DNA of 64,000 nucleotides from Halorubrum sp. CBA1229 (GCF_003721435.2 NZ_CP054585.1:310001-374000); one strand, 5' to 3'. Shown: positions 1-5,746, counted from the first letter of the stretch. Translations and numbers: made by a program. The notes: generated from the letters alone by a model not told the origin.

Positions 1-195
1 GTTGAGTACGAGGTCACACTCGAGGAGGACACGGTGCGGGTACGCCTGCTTGAATACGATTCCGTCGACCCCGGCGATTGCGTCGATATCGCCGTCGACA
101 GCGGACAGGTCCGGATGTACGCGACCCCGGAGAGCGAGGAAGCGCCAGAGCCGGGGTGCGAAAGCCTCAGTGCCGGCCGGCCGGGGTCGTCATAA
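1..195 (+). CDS. ABC transporter ATP-binding protein, C-terminal fragment
   Basis: The reading frame is open from the first base and stops with TAA at 193-195, so only the last 64 residues are in the window. The residues around VRVRLLEYDSVDPGDCVDI resemble the TOBE (OB-fold) tail of iron- or spermidine-type ABC ATPases. The fold is inferred from this pattern; no Walker motif is in view. The gene converges on the permease gene, whose stop lies about 40 bases away. It is probably the ATPase of the same importer, although it is on the opposite strand. Confidence 0.6.
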   Translation, partial: VEYEVTLEEDTVRVRLLEYDSVDPGDCVDIAVDSGQVRMYATPESEEAPEPGCESLSAGRPGSS

Positions 196-233
196 CCGCC
201 ACAGTGCGTCGACCAGGAAATCGACAGTGCCCG

Positions 234-1928
234 CTATATGTCTGTGACGGCGACGTCCGTGAGGAGGTACGTCCCCACGTAGACGACGAGGATCAGCGCG
301 ACGATGATCGTGGCGATCGCTGCCGACTGCTCGGCGTTCCCGTTGGCGATGCGACGCCACATGAGCACCTGGATTACCTCGGCGTTCCCGGCACCGAGTA
401 ACAACGGGATAGAGAGACTCTTCATGTAGTCGATAAAGAGCAACAGATATCCCGAGACCAAGCCGGGCTTGAGGAGCGGAATGAACACCCGCTTGAATGT
501 TCCAAACAGGCCCGCGCCGGCGATGTTCGCGGCGTCTTCGAGTTCCTGCCCGATCGACCGAAACGAGGAGTTCGACGCCCGGACGCCGTAAACGATGAAC
601 TTCGCGGTAAAGGCGATCATCACGAGCCAGATCGTCCCGTACAGGCCGAAGACGTTGAAATTCAGGAAAAACCACAGGTACGCTGTTGAGAGGACGAGCC
701 CCGGGATGACGATCGGAACGAACGTGAGGAAGTCGAGTACGTCACCGACGACCGACTCCGTTTTGATGACGATATACGAGACCAGCGCCGCCAGCACCAT
801 CCCGACGACCCCACCGACCCCGCTGAGGAGCAGCGTATTTTTCAAAGCGAGTCGGAACGTCTCGGCGGAGCTGCCGACAAAAAAGTGCAGGTAGTTTTCG
901 AGCGTCCACTCGACGTGTTCGAGGTCGAACCCAAGGAACGTCTGCTGGAACGAAGAGGCGACGAGAGTCACCACCGGGAGCAAGTAGAGAAAGACGATCA
1001 GGGCGAGAAACACGGCCGACAGCACGTGGCCGTAGCGGCCGAGGTCATACTCGGCAGTGGTGACGTTGCCCTGGCCGGCAATCGTCTCGTATTTTTCGCG
1101 GGCGCCCGAGAGGCGGCGTTGAGCGGCGACGCCGAACACAGCGATAAGGAGGAGGATCATCCCGAGGGCGGCGGCGAACGTAAAGTCGTAGGGGTAGCCC
1201 CGCAGGGCCAGATACATCTGCGTCGCGAGGACGAAGACGCCGCCGCGGATACCGAGGATGAGCGGTGTCCCGAACGACTGGAGGAGGCGGGTAAACACGA
1301 TCACAGTCGCGATGAGCAGTGACGGACTCGCCAGCGGGAGCGTGATCTTCCGTAGCGTCATCAGAAGCCCTGCACCGGAGATCTCTGCCGCCTCCTCTAA
1401 TGACGCGGGCACTGACTCGATAGCCCCTTTCGTGAGCAGATAGACGATACCGGCGTAGTGTGACCCCGACACCAGTGCAATACCCCACACACTGAAGATG
1501 TCGACTGGCGGGGCGTCGAACATCGGCAGCGCCAGGAGAACCTGATTGACCGGGCCCTTCGGACCGGCGTAGAACTGCCAGGAGAGCGCCAGGATGTACG
1601 ACGGCAGGAAGTACTGCACGAGGAAGGCAGGCGCGATGAGGCGTCTCCCAACAATATCGGTTTTCGTCGTCACGACAACGCCTCCGACGCCGAGCACGAG
1701 CGCGATCGCTGTGCCCGAGACGGCGACCGCGACCGTGTTCCCGAGCGTGCTGTACACCTGGGGCGAAAACAGTTCCTGGTATCCGCGCAGCGTAGCTGTG
1801 CCACCGAGGCCGGGGGCGGTCGTCCAGAACGATCCCCAGATGAAAAAGGCGATCGGACAGCCGATGATCACCAGCAACACCGACAGCACGCCCCACCGGA
1901 ACAGCACGTTCGGTAGCTGGCGGGTCAC
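234..1928 (-). CDS. ABC transporter permease, fused two-domain (iron/FbpB type)
   Basis: A 564-residue inner-membrane permease made of two tandem binding-protein-dependent transport domains, so one chain supplies both halves of the channel. Each half has about six hydrophobic segments and one cytoplasmic coupling loop of the EAA type. These are EEAAEISGAGLLMTLRKI near residue 180 and EDAANIAGAGLFGTFKRV near residue 465; they dock on the ATPase. This double-length layout is typical of Fe(III) permeases of the FbpB/SfuB group and of some thiamine and polyamine permeases. It lies about 30 bases downstream of the binding-protein gene on the same strand, so the two are probably co-transcribed. The substrate is not certain from sequence. 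Confidence 0.85.
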   Translation of the reverse strand: MTRQLPNVLFRWGVLSVLLVIIGCPIAFFIWGSFWTTAPGLGGTATLRGYQELFSPQVYSTLGNTVAVAVSGTAIALVLGVGGVVVTTKTDIVGRRLIAPAFLVQYFLPSYILALSWQFYAGPKGPVNQVLLALPMFDAPPVDIFSVWGIALVSGSHYAGIVYLLTKGAIESVPASLEEAAEISGAGLLMTLRKITLPLASPSLLIATVIVFTRLLQSFGTPLILGIRGGVFVLATQMYLALRGYPYDFTFAAALGMILLLIAVFGVAAQRRLSGAREKYETIAGQGNVTTAEYDLGRYGHVLSAVFLALIVFLYLLPVVTLVASSFQQTFLGFDLEHVEWTLENYLHFFVGSSAETFRLALKNTLLLSGVGGVVGMVLAALVSYIVIKTESVVGDVLDFLTFVPIVIPGLVLSTAYLWFFLNFNVFGLYGTIWLVMIAFTAKFIVYGVRASNSSFRSIGQELEDAANIAGAGLFGTFKRVFIPLLKPGLVSGYLLLFIDYMKSLSIPLLLGAGNAEVIQVLMWRRIANGNAEQSAAIATIIVALILVVYVGTYLLTDVAVTDI

Positions 1929-1958
1929 GGCTCTGGAGCTGTATGGCTGACCGCGTGT

Positions 1959-3128
1959 TCAGTTCGTCGGGGCACCGATGGCGTTCTGGTAGGTCGTCTC
2001 GTAGCTCTCGATGGAGTTCTCAAACTGGAAAAACGCCGGTATCGTCTTCCCTTCGACCAACTCGAGTAGCTTGGAAGGTTTTGCCGCCGACCGGTCGGCC
2101 GCGACGGCACCCTCAACCAGCACTTGCATATCCGTCCACTGGAAGTACTTGTCGAGGAAGAGGTACGACGCCCATGGATGCTGGGGTTTGGCGGCCATTC
2201 CCATGGGAGCAACCGTCGGCGTCGACGCCTCGCGGCTCCAGACCGGTTCGGTTGGGAGCCCTTCGCGCTTGAACTTGAGGGGGTGTTTGTAGTTGGCCAG
2301 GTAGCCCACGCCGTAGTTGCCCTGTGCGACCTGCTTGGGGACGCCGTACGTCGATTTGATGAGCGTCGGATTCTGGTCGGCGAGATCCTGTAACCAGCTC
2401 TCGCCTTTGATGTCAAGCATGACCGGCATCATGATCGTCTTCGGCGTCCAGTCGAGGACGATGGTGCCGTCGTCGAATCGGTCGGCCATGAGTTCGTCCC
2501 ACGACTGGGGCGGGGCCGACACCATTTCGGTGTTGTACGAGAGCCCGTAGACGACCTGGTTTTTGATCCCGAACTGCGGGTGGATCTTGACGTCCTCGGG
2601 CAGGTCTTGGTAGGCCGGGATGTGGGTCAAGTCCCCGAAGGGGACGCCGGCTTTGATCAGCGCGTCGATGTTGCTGAGGTCGGTGACGTCGATATTGCGC
2701 TTGTCGGCTTGGACCTCGCGCTGGTAGCGCTGAGTCAGCGTGTCACCCGACTGTTTGACCACATTAATGCTGTTGGTCAGCGGTTCGTAGACGCCCTCGT
2801 AGTCGTGGTCGCGAATCCCCTCGATGAATTTCGGATTCTTGCTTACCGCGTAGAACTGTAGGTTCTCCTCTTTCAGTTCCTTCTCGGCCTGTCGTGAGAC
2901 CGTCTTGCGCCACTCTTCGGCCGACAGCTCTTTCAGTTGCTCAACCTCGCCTGCTTGGATCCCGCCGCTGGTGGTCGCCGAAGCATCGCCACCCCCGGAA
3001 CAGCCGGCCACGCCGACCCCGACACCGACGCTTGCGACCGTCTTCAGCATCCTGCGGCGTCCCTGGCTGGTCACTTTGCCCGCCGCGCTCTCTGCGTGCG
3101 CACCGTCCCGTTCACGTTTGGAAACCAT
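1959..3128 (-). CDS. ABC transporter substrate-binding lipoprotein (extracellular solute-binding family 1 type)
   Basis: A 389-residue secreted lipoprotein. The start at 3128 (MVSKRERDG) was preferred over the longer frame because it puts a twin-arginine signal (RRRMLKTV) just before a hydrophobic stretch and a lipobox ending in AGC. Haloarchaea usually export binding proteins by the Tat route and anchor them by the lipobox cysteine. The mature part resembles periplasmic iron- or spermidine-binding proteins. It precedes the permease gene in the same direction and supplies its ligand. The upstream region carries four AACGTGAT-like repeats that may be regulator sites. The substrate is unresolved; iron or another small ligand is plausible. 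Confidence 0.82.
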   Translation of the reverse strand: MVSKRERDGAHAESAAGKVTSQGRRRMLKTVASVGVGVGVAGCSGGGDASATTSGGIQAGEVEQLKELSAEEWRKTVSRQAEKELKEENLQFYAVSKNPKFIEGIRDHDYEGVYEPLTNSINVVKQSGDTLTQRYQREVQADKRNIDVTDLSNIDALIKAGVPFGDLTHIPAYQDLPEDVKIHPQFGIKNQVVYGLSYNTEMVSAPPQSWDELMADRFDDGTIVLDWTPKTIMMPVMLDIKGESWLQDLADQNPTLIKSTYGVPKQVAQGNYGVGYLANYKHPLKFKREGLPTEPVWSREASTPTVAPMGMAAKPQHPWASYLFLDKYFQWTDMQVLVEGAVAADRSAAKPSKLLELVEGKTIPAFFQFENSIESYETTYQNAIGAPTN

Positions 3129-3216
3129 TGTCCGAACCCATTGCTGAGATGTAGTGTAACGGTTTATATTCTTTAGGGAGATATTTATACAGTGAGAGCG
3201 AAAAATTGCGAATAAC

Positions 3217-3343
3217 AACGTGATACAAGGGGACGTAAGATAGAATAGTAACGTGATTTTAGGATAATAATGATAACGTGATTTTTAGACAGATTAGCCC
3301 GAACGCAGAGGTGTAGGGGTTACCGTAGAATGATGACGTGAAT
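3217..3343. repeat. Four copies of an AACGTGAT-type motif upstream of the ABC operon
   Basis: AACGTGAT occurs at 3217-3224, 3250-3257 and 3275-3282, with a variant GACGTGAAT at 3335. The second and third copies continue into TTTTA runs. All have the same orientation and lie in an AT-rich stretch upstream of the substrate-binding gene. This looks like a repeated operator or the residue of a duplicated regulatory unit. No regulator can be named. Confidence 0.5.
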
Positions 3344-3374
3344 ACTATTCACCGGCCTGTTCGAACGTGCGGGT

Positions 3375-3563
3375 ATGCGCGGTCCGGCAGCGAAGCTGTT
3401 CTATCCTGTCGTGTCACCGCTGTTCCTCAACGCGATCCACGAAGAACTCAGTGACGGACTCGGCGACGCCGAGAGCGCTCCGCTCGATATCCAGTGGAGC
3501 GAACTGGGGATGTATTCGCCATTCAAAAACCGTATTGAGAAAGTTAATCGACCACTACTATGA
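3375..3563 (+). CDS. Small hypothetical protein (62 aa)
   Basis: A 62-codon frame from ATG at 3375 to TGA at 3561. The composition is balanced, with no long Arg/Pro runs, and G/C is favoured at third positions, as in real haloarchaeal genes. There is no recognisable domain and no signal peptide. The internal section SAPLDIQWSELGMYSPFKN looks like folded-protein sequence rather than shadow translation. It may be the leftover C-terminal part of a larger gene damaged during rearrangement of this accessory region. Confidence is low. Confidence 0.3.
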   Translation: MRGPAAKLFYPVVSPLFLNAIHEELSDGLGDAESAPLDIQWSELGMYSPFKNRIEKVNRPLL

Positions 3564-3587
3564 GTGTGGGTATCACAGACTGACTAA

Positions 3588-3598
3588 TTTTAATATAA
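3588..3598 (+). promoter_or_regulatory. Putative TATA box for the RNA array
   Basis: The string TTTTAATATAA is the only strong AT-rich TATA-like box between the small ORF and the structured RNA region. It sits at the left edge of about 2.4 kb of + strand RNA-like elements. It could be the promoter of a polycistronic precursor; this is inferred from position and composition only. Confidence 0.3.
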
Positions 3599-3599
3599 T

Positions 3600-4066
3600 T
3601 GCCACGATATGCGAGAGTGACGCCCGAAACAGCTCTCAAACTGGGAGGATTCAACACGATGATCACCACTTGCCTCACCACGCGGCGTACTCGTTTTCCC
3701 ATAGCCGTGGGTCTCGTGTTCGGCGAGTGCCTCCAACACCAGTGTGCAAAGAGACCGGGCGCACCCCGCCGGATTCACGTCAACCTCGAATACAAGAGTT
3801 CGACGCACTCCGGCGACGGCCGGACACGCTCTCCCGCATAACTCGACCCCCATACGGACTACCCGTCAGGGGTCGGGGAACACGGGATTGCCGCCTGCCT
3901 TTGCCCAGTACTCGCTCAGTACACAGCGTGATGCGAGTGCGGGGTGCCCGGCTCGCGGCAGATTGGTCTCCGTTCGTTTCGAGAGTGAGACGAACGGACT
4001 CCGTCCGCGCTGAGCGCACGGAGGTCGCAAGCCAATAACCCCGCAGCGAGAGCTGCGGATACGTCG
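3600..4066 (+). ncRNA. Structured leader region without protein gene, upstream of the tRNA-like array
   Basis: No convincing protein is encoded here, but strong hairpins are. CGACCCC (3844-3850) pairs with GGGGTCG (3869-3875) and encloses ACGG/CCGT. An 11-bp stem, 3970-3980 with 3987-3997, has one G-U pair and a GAGAGT loop. CCGCAGC-GAGA-GCTGCGG at 4041-4058 is a perfect 7-bp stem closed by a GNRA-type tetraloop. The hairpins continue without a break into the tRNA-like elements, so this stretch is probably part of the same transcript or holds more diverged RNA units. The assignment rests on visible complementarity, not on a known family. Confidence 0.4.
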
Positions 4067-4141
4067 AGCCCCGGAGTCTCCGCTGGCGAGGGACGCCGGA
4101 CTTTGAATCCGGAGGTCGCCGGTTCGATTCCGGCCGGGGCG
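4067..4141 (+). ncRNA. tRNA-like RNA 1, Gln(TTG)-type anticodon, deviant core
   Basis: A cloverleaf can be drawn. The acceptor is GCCCCG (4068-4073) with CGGGGC (4135-4140). A 5-bp D-stem has GTCTC opposite GGGAC. The anticodon arm is CCGGA-CTTTGAA-TCCGG with TTG at positions 34-36. The T-arm is GCCGG-TTCGATT-CCGGC. Odd points are G instead of the near-universal U at position 8, a 5-bp D-stem with loop CGCTGGCGA, and an A/G mismatch at the top of the acceptor. It shares its unusual D-arm with the element at 5490, which suggests duplication. It could be a diverged tRNA-Gln or a tRNA mimic. Confidence 0.55.
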
Positions 4142-4145
4142 ACAT

Positions 4146-4219
4146 GCCGACGTGGTGTAATCCGGCGAGCATACGGTCCTGTCACGGCCGTGATCCGGGT
4201 TCAAACCCCGGCGTCGGCG
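4146..4219 (+). tRNA. tRNA-Asp(GTC)
   Basis: A complete canonical cloverleaf. The 7-bp acceptor is GCCGACG/CGTCGGC and U8 is present. The D-arm has GG in the loop, the anticodon arm is CGGTC-CTGTCAC-GGCCG, and the T-arm is CCGGG-TTCAAAC-CCCGG. The anticodon GTC at 4181-4183 reads Asp codons. The D and anticodon arms resemble ordinary haloarchaeal tRNA-Asp. CCA is not encoded. It begins only four bases after the preceding tRNA-like element, as in processed arrays. Confidence 0.85.
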
Positions 4220-4248
4220 TAGATGCGTGGCCCGGCCACGTGGGGATA

Positions 4249-4333
4249 CTCATCGAGGTAGGCAGCCCGTTGGTGCGATCAGCTGGATCGTTCCGACGAT
4301 GCTGGGCCCAGCAGGGTCTGCAACCTACATGAG
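4249..4333 (+). ncRNA. Y-RNA-like long hairpin 1
   Basis: The ends of this 85-base segment pair over about 20 positions. CTCAT (4249-4253) pairs with ATGAG (4329-4333), C4254 is bulged, and then GA, GGT, GCAG and CC pair with their partners down to 4315. The distal part folds again: ATCGT-TCCG-ACGAT at 4287-4300 is flanked by CAGC/GCTG. Vertebrate Y RNAs also have end-paired stems with a bulged C followed by GA and GGTAG, and the 5' strand here (TCGAGGTAGG) is similar. Next to a Ro60-like gene this is a good Y RNA candidate. A 6-bp CGTGGC/GCCACG hairpin lies just upstream at 4226-4240. Confidence 0.5.
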
Positions 4334-4382
4334 CCGGTGTGGTATTCCCGGGAACACCCGAAGTACGCCCCCGCGATGAGAC

Positions 4383-4414
4383 GCGCAACCACGACTACTC
4401 GGTCGGGGTTGCGC
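4383..4414 (+). ncRNA. Strong hairpin between Y-like RNA and tRNA-Pro-like element
   Basis: GCGCAACC (4383-4390) pairs perfectly with GGTTGCGC (4407-4414). Across a single A/G mismatch, CGAC (4392-4395) pairs with GTCG (4402-4405), closing the loop TACTCG. A stem this long between tRNA-like units suggests a structured spacer, a processing signal or a separate small RNA. Confidence 0.4.
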
Positions 4415-4467
4415 AGTTGGAAAGTCGTACAGATAGATAATCAACTGCCAAACGCTCGGCAGTCCAG

Positions 4468-4541
4468 TGAGCCGATGGTCCAGCGGACGACGATCTGTGC
4501 CTTGGGCGCACAGGACCGAGGTTCGAATCCTCGCGGCGACA
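4468..4541 (+). ncRNA. tRNA-like RNA, Pro(TGG)-type anticodon, weak acceptor
   Basis: The anticodon arm TGTGC-CTTGGGC-GCACA (4496-4512) and the T-arm CGAGG-TTCGAAT-CCTCG (4517-4533) are perfect. The anticodon is TGG, with T at 33 and G at 37. The D-arm resembles that of the neighbouring tRNA-Tyr. The acceptor is poor: GCCG/CGGC pairs, but the outer three positions do not. It is either a decaying tRNA-Pro or an RNA that keeps the tRNA elbow and anticodon arm for recognition only. Confidence 0.5.
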
Positions 4542-4545
4542 TTTT

Positions 4546-4617
4546 CTCCCTGTGGTCTAACGGCTACGATGCCTCCCTGTAGAGGAGGAGACGCACGTTC
4601 GAGTCGTGCCGGGGAGA
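4546..4617 (+). tRNA. tRNA-Tyr(GTA)
   Basis: A full cloverleaf with acceptor CTCCCTG/CGGGGAG (one U-G pair), anticodon arm CCTCC-CTGTAGA-GGAGG with GTA at 4579-4581, and T-arm GCACG-TTCGAGT-CGTGC. The first pair is C1-G72, which archaeal tyrosyl-tRNA synthetase uses for recognition, and the discriminator is A, so it could be charged with Tyr. It lies four bases from both its neighbours. Its D-stem is weak (G-U and a mismatch), and it does not look like the usual chromosomal haloarchaeal tRNA-Tyr. Confidence 0.75.
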
Positions 4618-4621
4618 CTGC

Positions 4622-4748
4622 GGGACGGTGGAAGAGCCTGGCATTCACACACTCTCGCCGAATTTTCACCGGAGATCCGGTGCGACGGTGAGAGTTCCTT
4701 CATCTCACTTGTAACGAGAACACGCAGGTTCGAATCCTGCCCGTCCCA
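4622..4748 (+). tRNA. tRNA-Thr(TGT)-like gene with a folded insertion
   Basis: The outer parts are tRNA. The acceptor is GGGACGG (4622-4628) with CCGTCCC (4741-4747), then a GAA/TTC D-stem, a TCTCA-CTTGTAA-CGAGA anticodon arm with TGT, and T-arm GCAGG-TTCGAAT-CCTGC. Between the D-arm and the anticodon arm lie about 55 extra bases. These form a 10-bp stem (4651-4660 with 4686-4695) enclosing the perfect hairpin CACCGG-AGAT-CCGGTG (4667-4682). An intron is possible, but the position is not the canonical 37/38 site and TCTC is repeated 50 bases apart at both edges. A tRNA-based scaffold with an extra arm is the alternative. Confidence 0.55.
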
Positions 4749-4782
4749 CTGACCGATGACCCGTTCCAGACGAGGCCACCCC

Positions 4783-4855
4783 GCTCCAGTAGAGTAGCGG
4801 CCAAACTCACGGCCCTCTCACGGCCGAGCCCCCGGTTCGAATCCGGGCTGGAGCA
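4783..4855 (+). tRNA. tRNA-Glu(CTC)
   Basis: A canonical 73-base cloverleaf. The acceptor GCTCCAG/CTGGAGC is perfect, U8-A9 are present, and the D-stem is GAG/CTC with GG in the loop. The anticodon arm is CGGCC-CTCTCAC-GGCCG and the T-arm is CCCGG-TTCGAAT-CCGGG. The anticodon CTC reads GAG. No CCA is encoded. It is one of the best-formed members of the array. Confidence 0.82.
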
Positions 4856-4920
4856 TTCTCCAACAGTCCGAGACCGCTACTTCCAGCCGACGAGACTGAG
4901 GGACGGACAGCTGTGGAGAA
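4856..4920 (+). ncRNA. Y-RNA-like long hairpin 2
   Basis: It starts directly after the tRNA-Glu discriminator. TTCTCCA (4856-4862) pairs with TGGAGAA (4914-4920). After an unpaired A, CAG pairs with CTG, and TCCG (4867-4870) pairs with CGGA (4904-4907) across a bulged CAG on the 3' side. The result is an end-paired stem of about 14 bp with small bulges and a 33-base internal region. The 5' strand includes TCCGA, a string also found in vertebrate Y RNA stems. The role is inferred from shape and context. Confidence 0.42.
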
Positions 4921-4957
4921 CTGAGAGATGCCCATGAGTGAGTTCCGAATTGTGTGC

Positions 4958-5028
4958 TGCGGGATAGGATAATGGCAGTCCACGGGGCTCATATCCCCGA
5001 GGTCCAGGTTCGACTCCTGGTCCCGTAA
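4958..5028 (+). tRNA. tRNA-Met(CAT) or Ile-type CAT tRNA
   Basis: Acceptor TGCGGGA/TCCCGTA has one G-U pair. The D-stem has GGAT opposite GTCC, the anticodon arm is CGGGG-CTCATAT-CCCCG, and the T-arm is CCAGG-TTCGACT-CCTGG. The CAT anticodon suits Met, or Ile if C34 is modified. The U1-A72 start recalls tRNAs carried by viruses rather than the cell's own initiator. It ends 12 bases before the GTG start of the small protein gene. Confidence 0.78.
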
Positions 5029-5040
5029 TGGAGGACAACA

Positions 5041-5445
5041 GTGGGACTATTCGATACAGTCGAACTCTACGACGACGTCCACCTACCGGAGTACCCCGAA
5101 GGGATTACTCCTGCCGAGGACGTCGACTGGCAGACGAAAGGCATCGATCGACCGACTATGACCACATTTCGGATTACGGCGGACGGTCGGCTCCTTGAAG
5201 AGGAGTGGCACACCGAAGCGGTCCCGCCGGAAGATCGACCATACGCGAGCCGAGACGACGTCGACGAGGAAGATCTCCTCTACATGGCCGGCAGTCTGAA
5301 TCGAGTCCACGACGGGTGGATCGAACGAGACGACTACCACGGCCGTTTCGAGCTCACACACTCCGTCGAGGATCTCGATACACTCGTCACGTATCAAGTG
5401 ACGTTCACGCACGGGCAACTCGAGGGCTTCGAACGGCTGCGTTGA
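5041..5445 (+). CDS. Conserved-type small protein embedded in the RNA array (134 aa)
   Basis: The frame begins with GTG at 5041, immediately after the Met tRNA, and ends at TGA 5443. The protein is acidic and apparently soluble. It opens MGLFDTVELYDDVHL and has WQTKGID near residue 37 and FRITADGRLLEEEW near residue 48. I recall an uncharacterised family in prokaryotes and phages with this layout: MG-x-FDT start, a QTK segment, then an ITxDGRL strand. No catalytic motif is visible. Its placement between tRNA-like units on the same strand suggests it belongs to the same transcript and perhaps to the same RNA-protein system. Confidence 0.7.
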   Translation: MGLFDTVELYDDVHLPEYPEGITPAEDVDWQTKGIDRPTMTTFRITADGRLLEEEWHTEAVPPEDRPYASRDDVDEEDLLYMAGSLNRVHDGWIERDDYHGRFELTHSVEDLDTLVTYQVTFTHGQLEGFERLR

Positions 5446-5489
5446 CCCGTGCGTGCCTACAACTCGACACTTGATTTACCCCTTCCAAG

Positions 5490-5565
5490 GCTCCCGGAGT
5501 CTCCGTTGGCGAGAGACGCCACCTCTTCAAGGTGGAGGCCAGGGGTTCGATTCCCCTCGGGAGCA
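5490..5565 (+). ncRNA. tRNA-like RNA 2, Glu(TTC)-type anticodon with altered position 33
   Basis: The acceptor GCTCCCG/CGGGAGC is perfect. The D-stem GTCTC/GAGAC is 5 bp with loop CGTTGGCGA, and the T-arm is AGGGG-TTCGATT-CCCCT. The anticodon arm is CCACC-TCTTCAA-GGTGG, which places TTC at 34-36 but C, not U, at 33. Position 8 is G rather than U. The acceptor end, D-arm and linker closely match the element at 4067. Loss of both U8 and U33 argues against normal ribosomal use and for a tRNA mimic or a diverged viral-type tRNA. Confidence 0.55.
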
Positions 5566-5568
5566 CTC

Positions 5569-5651
5569 GGGGAGCTGGCTCTGACAGCGTTTTCCCGTGT
5601 CTGATATAGCGGGCAGCCACGGGTCCGTGGCGCTGTCACAGTCGGCTCCCC
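5569..5651 (+). ncRNA. Y-RNA-like long hairpin 3 (21-bp end stem)
   Basis: Bases 5569-5589 pair with 5631-5651 over 21 positions with only two G-U wobbles and one C/C mismatch: GGGGAGC, then TGGC opposite its wobble partners, then TGACAGCG. The 41-base loop has further folding, including CCACG-GGTC-CGTGG at 5617-5630. It starts four bases after the Glu-like RNA. A long end-paired stem with a structured loop is the general shape of Y RNAs. Confidence 0.5.
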
Positions 5652-5667
5652 TGCGTGGGGTCGTCAA

Positions 5668-5727
5668 GGTGGTGCGTTCCTTCGCCCGCAAAGCACACCA
5701 ACGGGAGTCATAGCCCGTCGCACCACC
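5668..5727 (+). ncRNA. Reduced tRNA-like element: acceptor-type stem plus anticodon-like hairpin
   Basis: GGTGGTGCG (5668-5676) pairs perfectly with CGCACCACC (5719-5727). Stacked directly on its 3' strand is ACGGG-AGTCATAG-CCCGT (5701-5718), whose loop contains T-CAT-A like a Met anticodon loop but is 8 bases long. The other 24 bases (5677-5700) form no clear arm and there is no T-arm. It looks like a tRNA derivative lacking the T-arm, or a different RNA of convergent shape. Confidence 0.38.
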
Positions 5728-5746
5728 GGTTTCCCGACCGCACGTG

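Noticed and set aside
3795-3811. T-arm-like GAGT-TCGACGC-ACTC hairpin
   Set aside because: The 4-bp stem is short and no acceptor, D- or anticodon arm can be built around it.
4622-4748. Standard 37/38 tRNA intron in the Thr-like gene
   Set aside because: Placing the insert inside the anticodon loop gives no U33 for the resulting anticodon, while CTTGTAA downstream is already a perfect Thr loop. A non-canonical position fits better.
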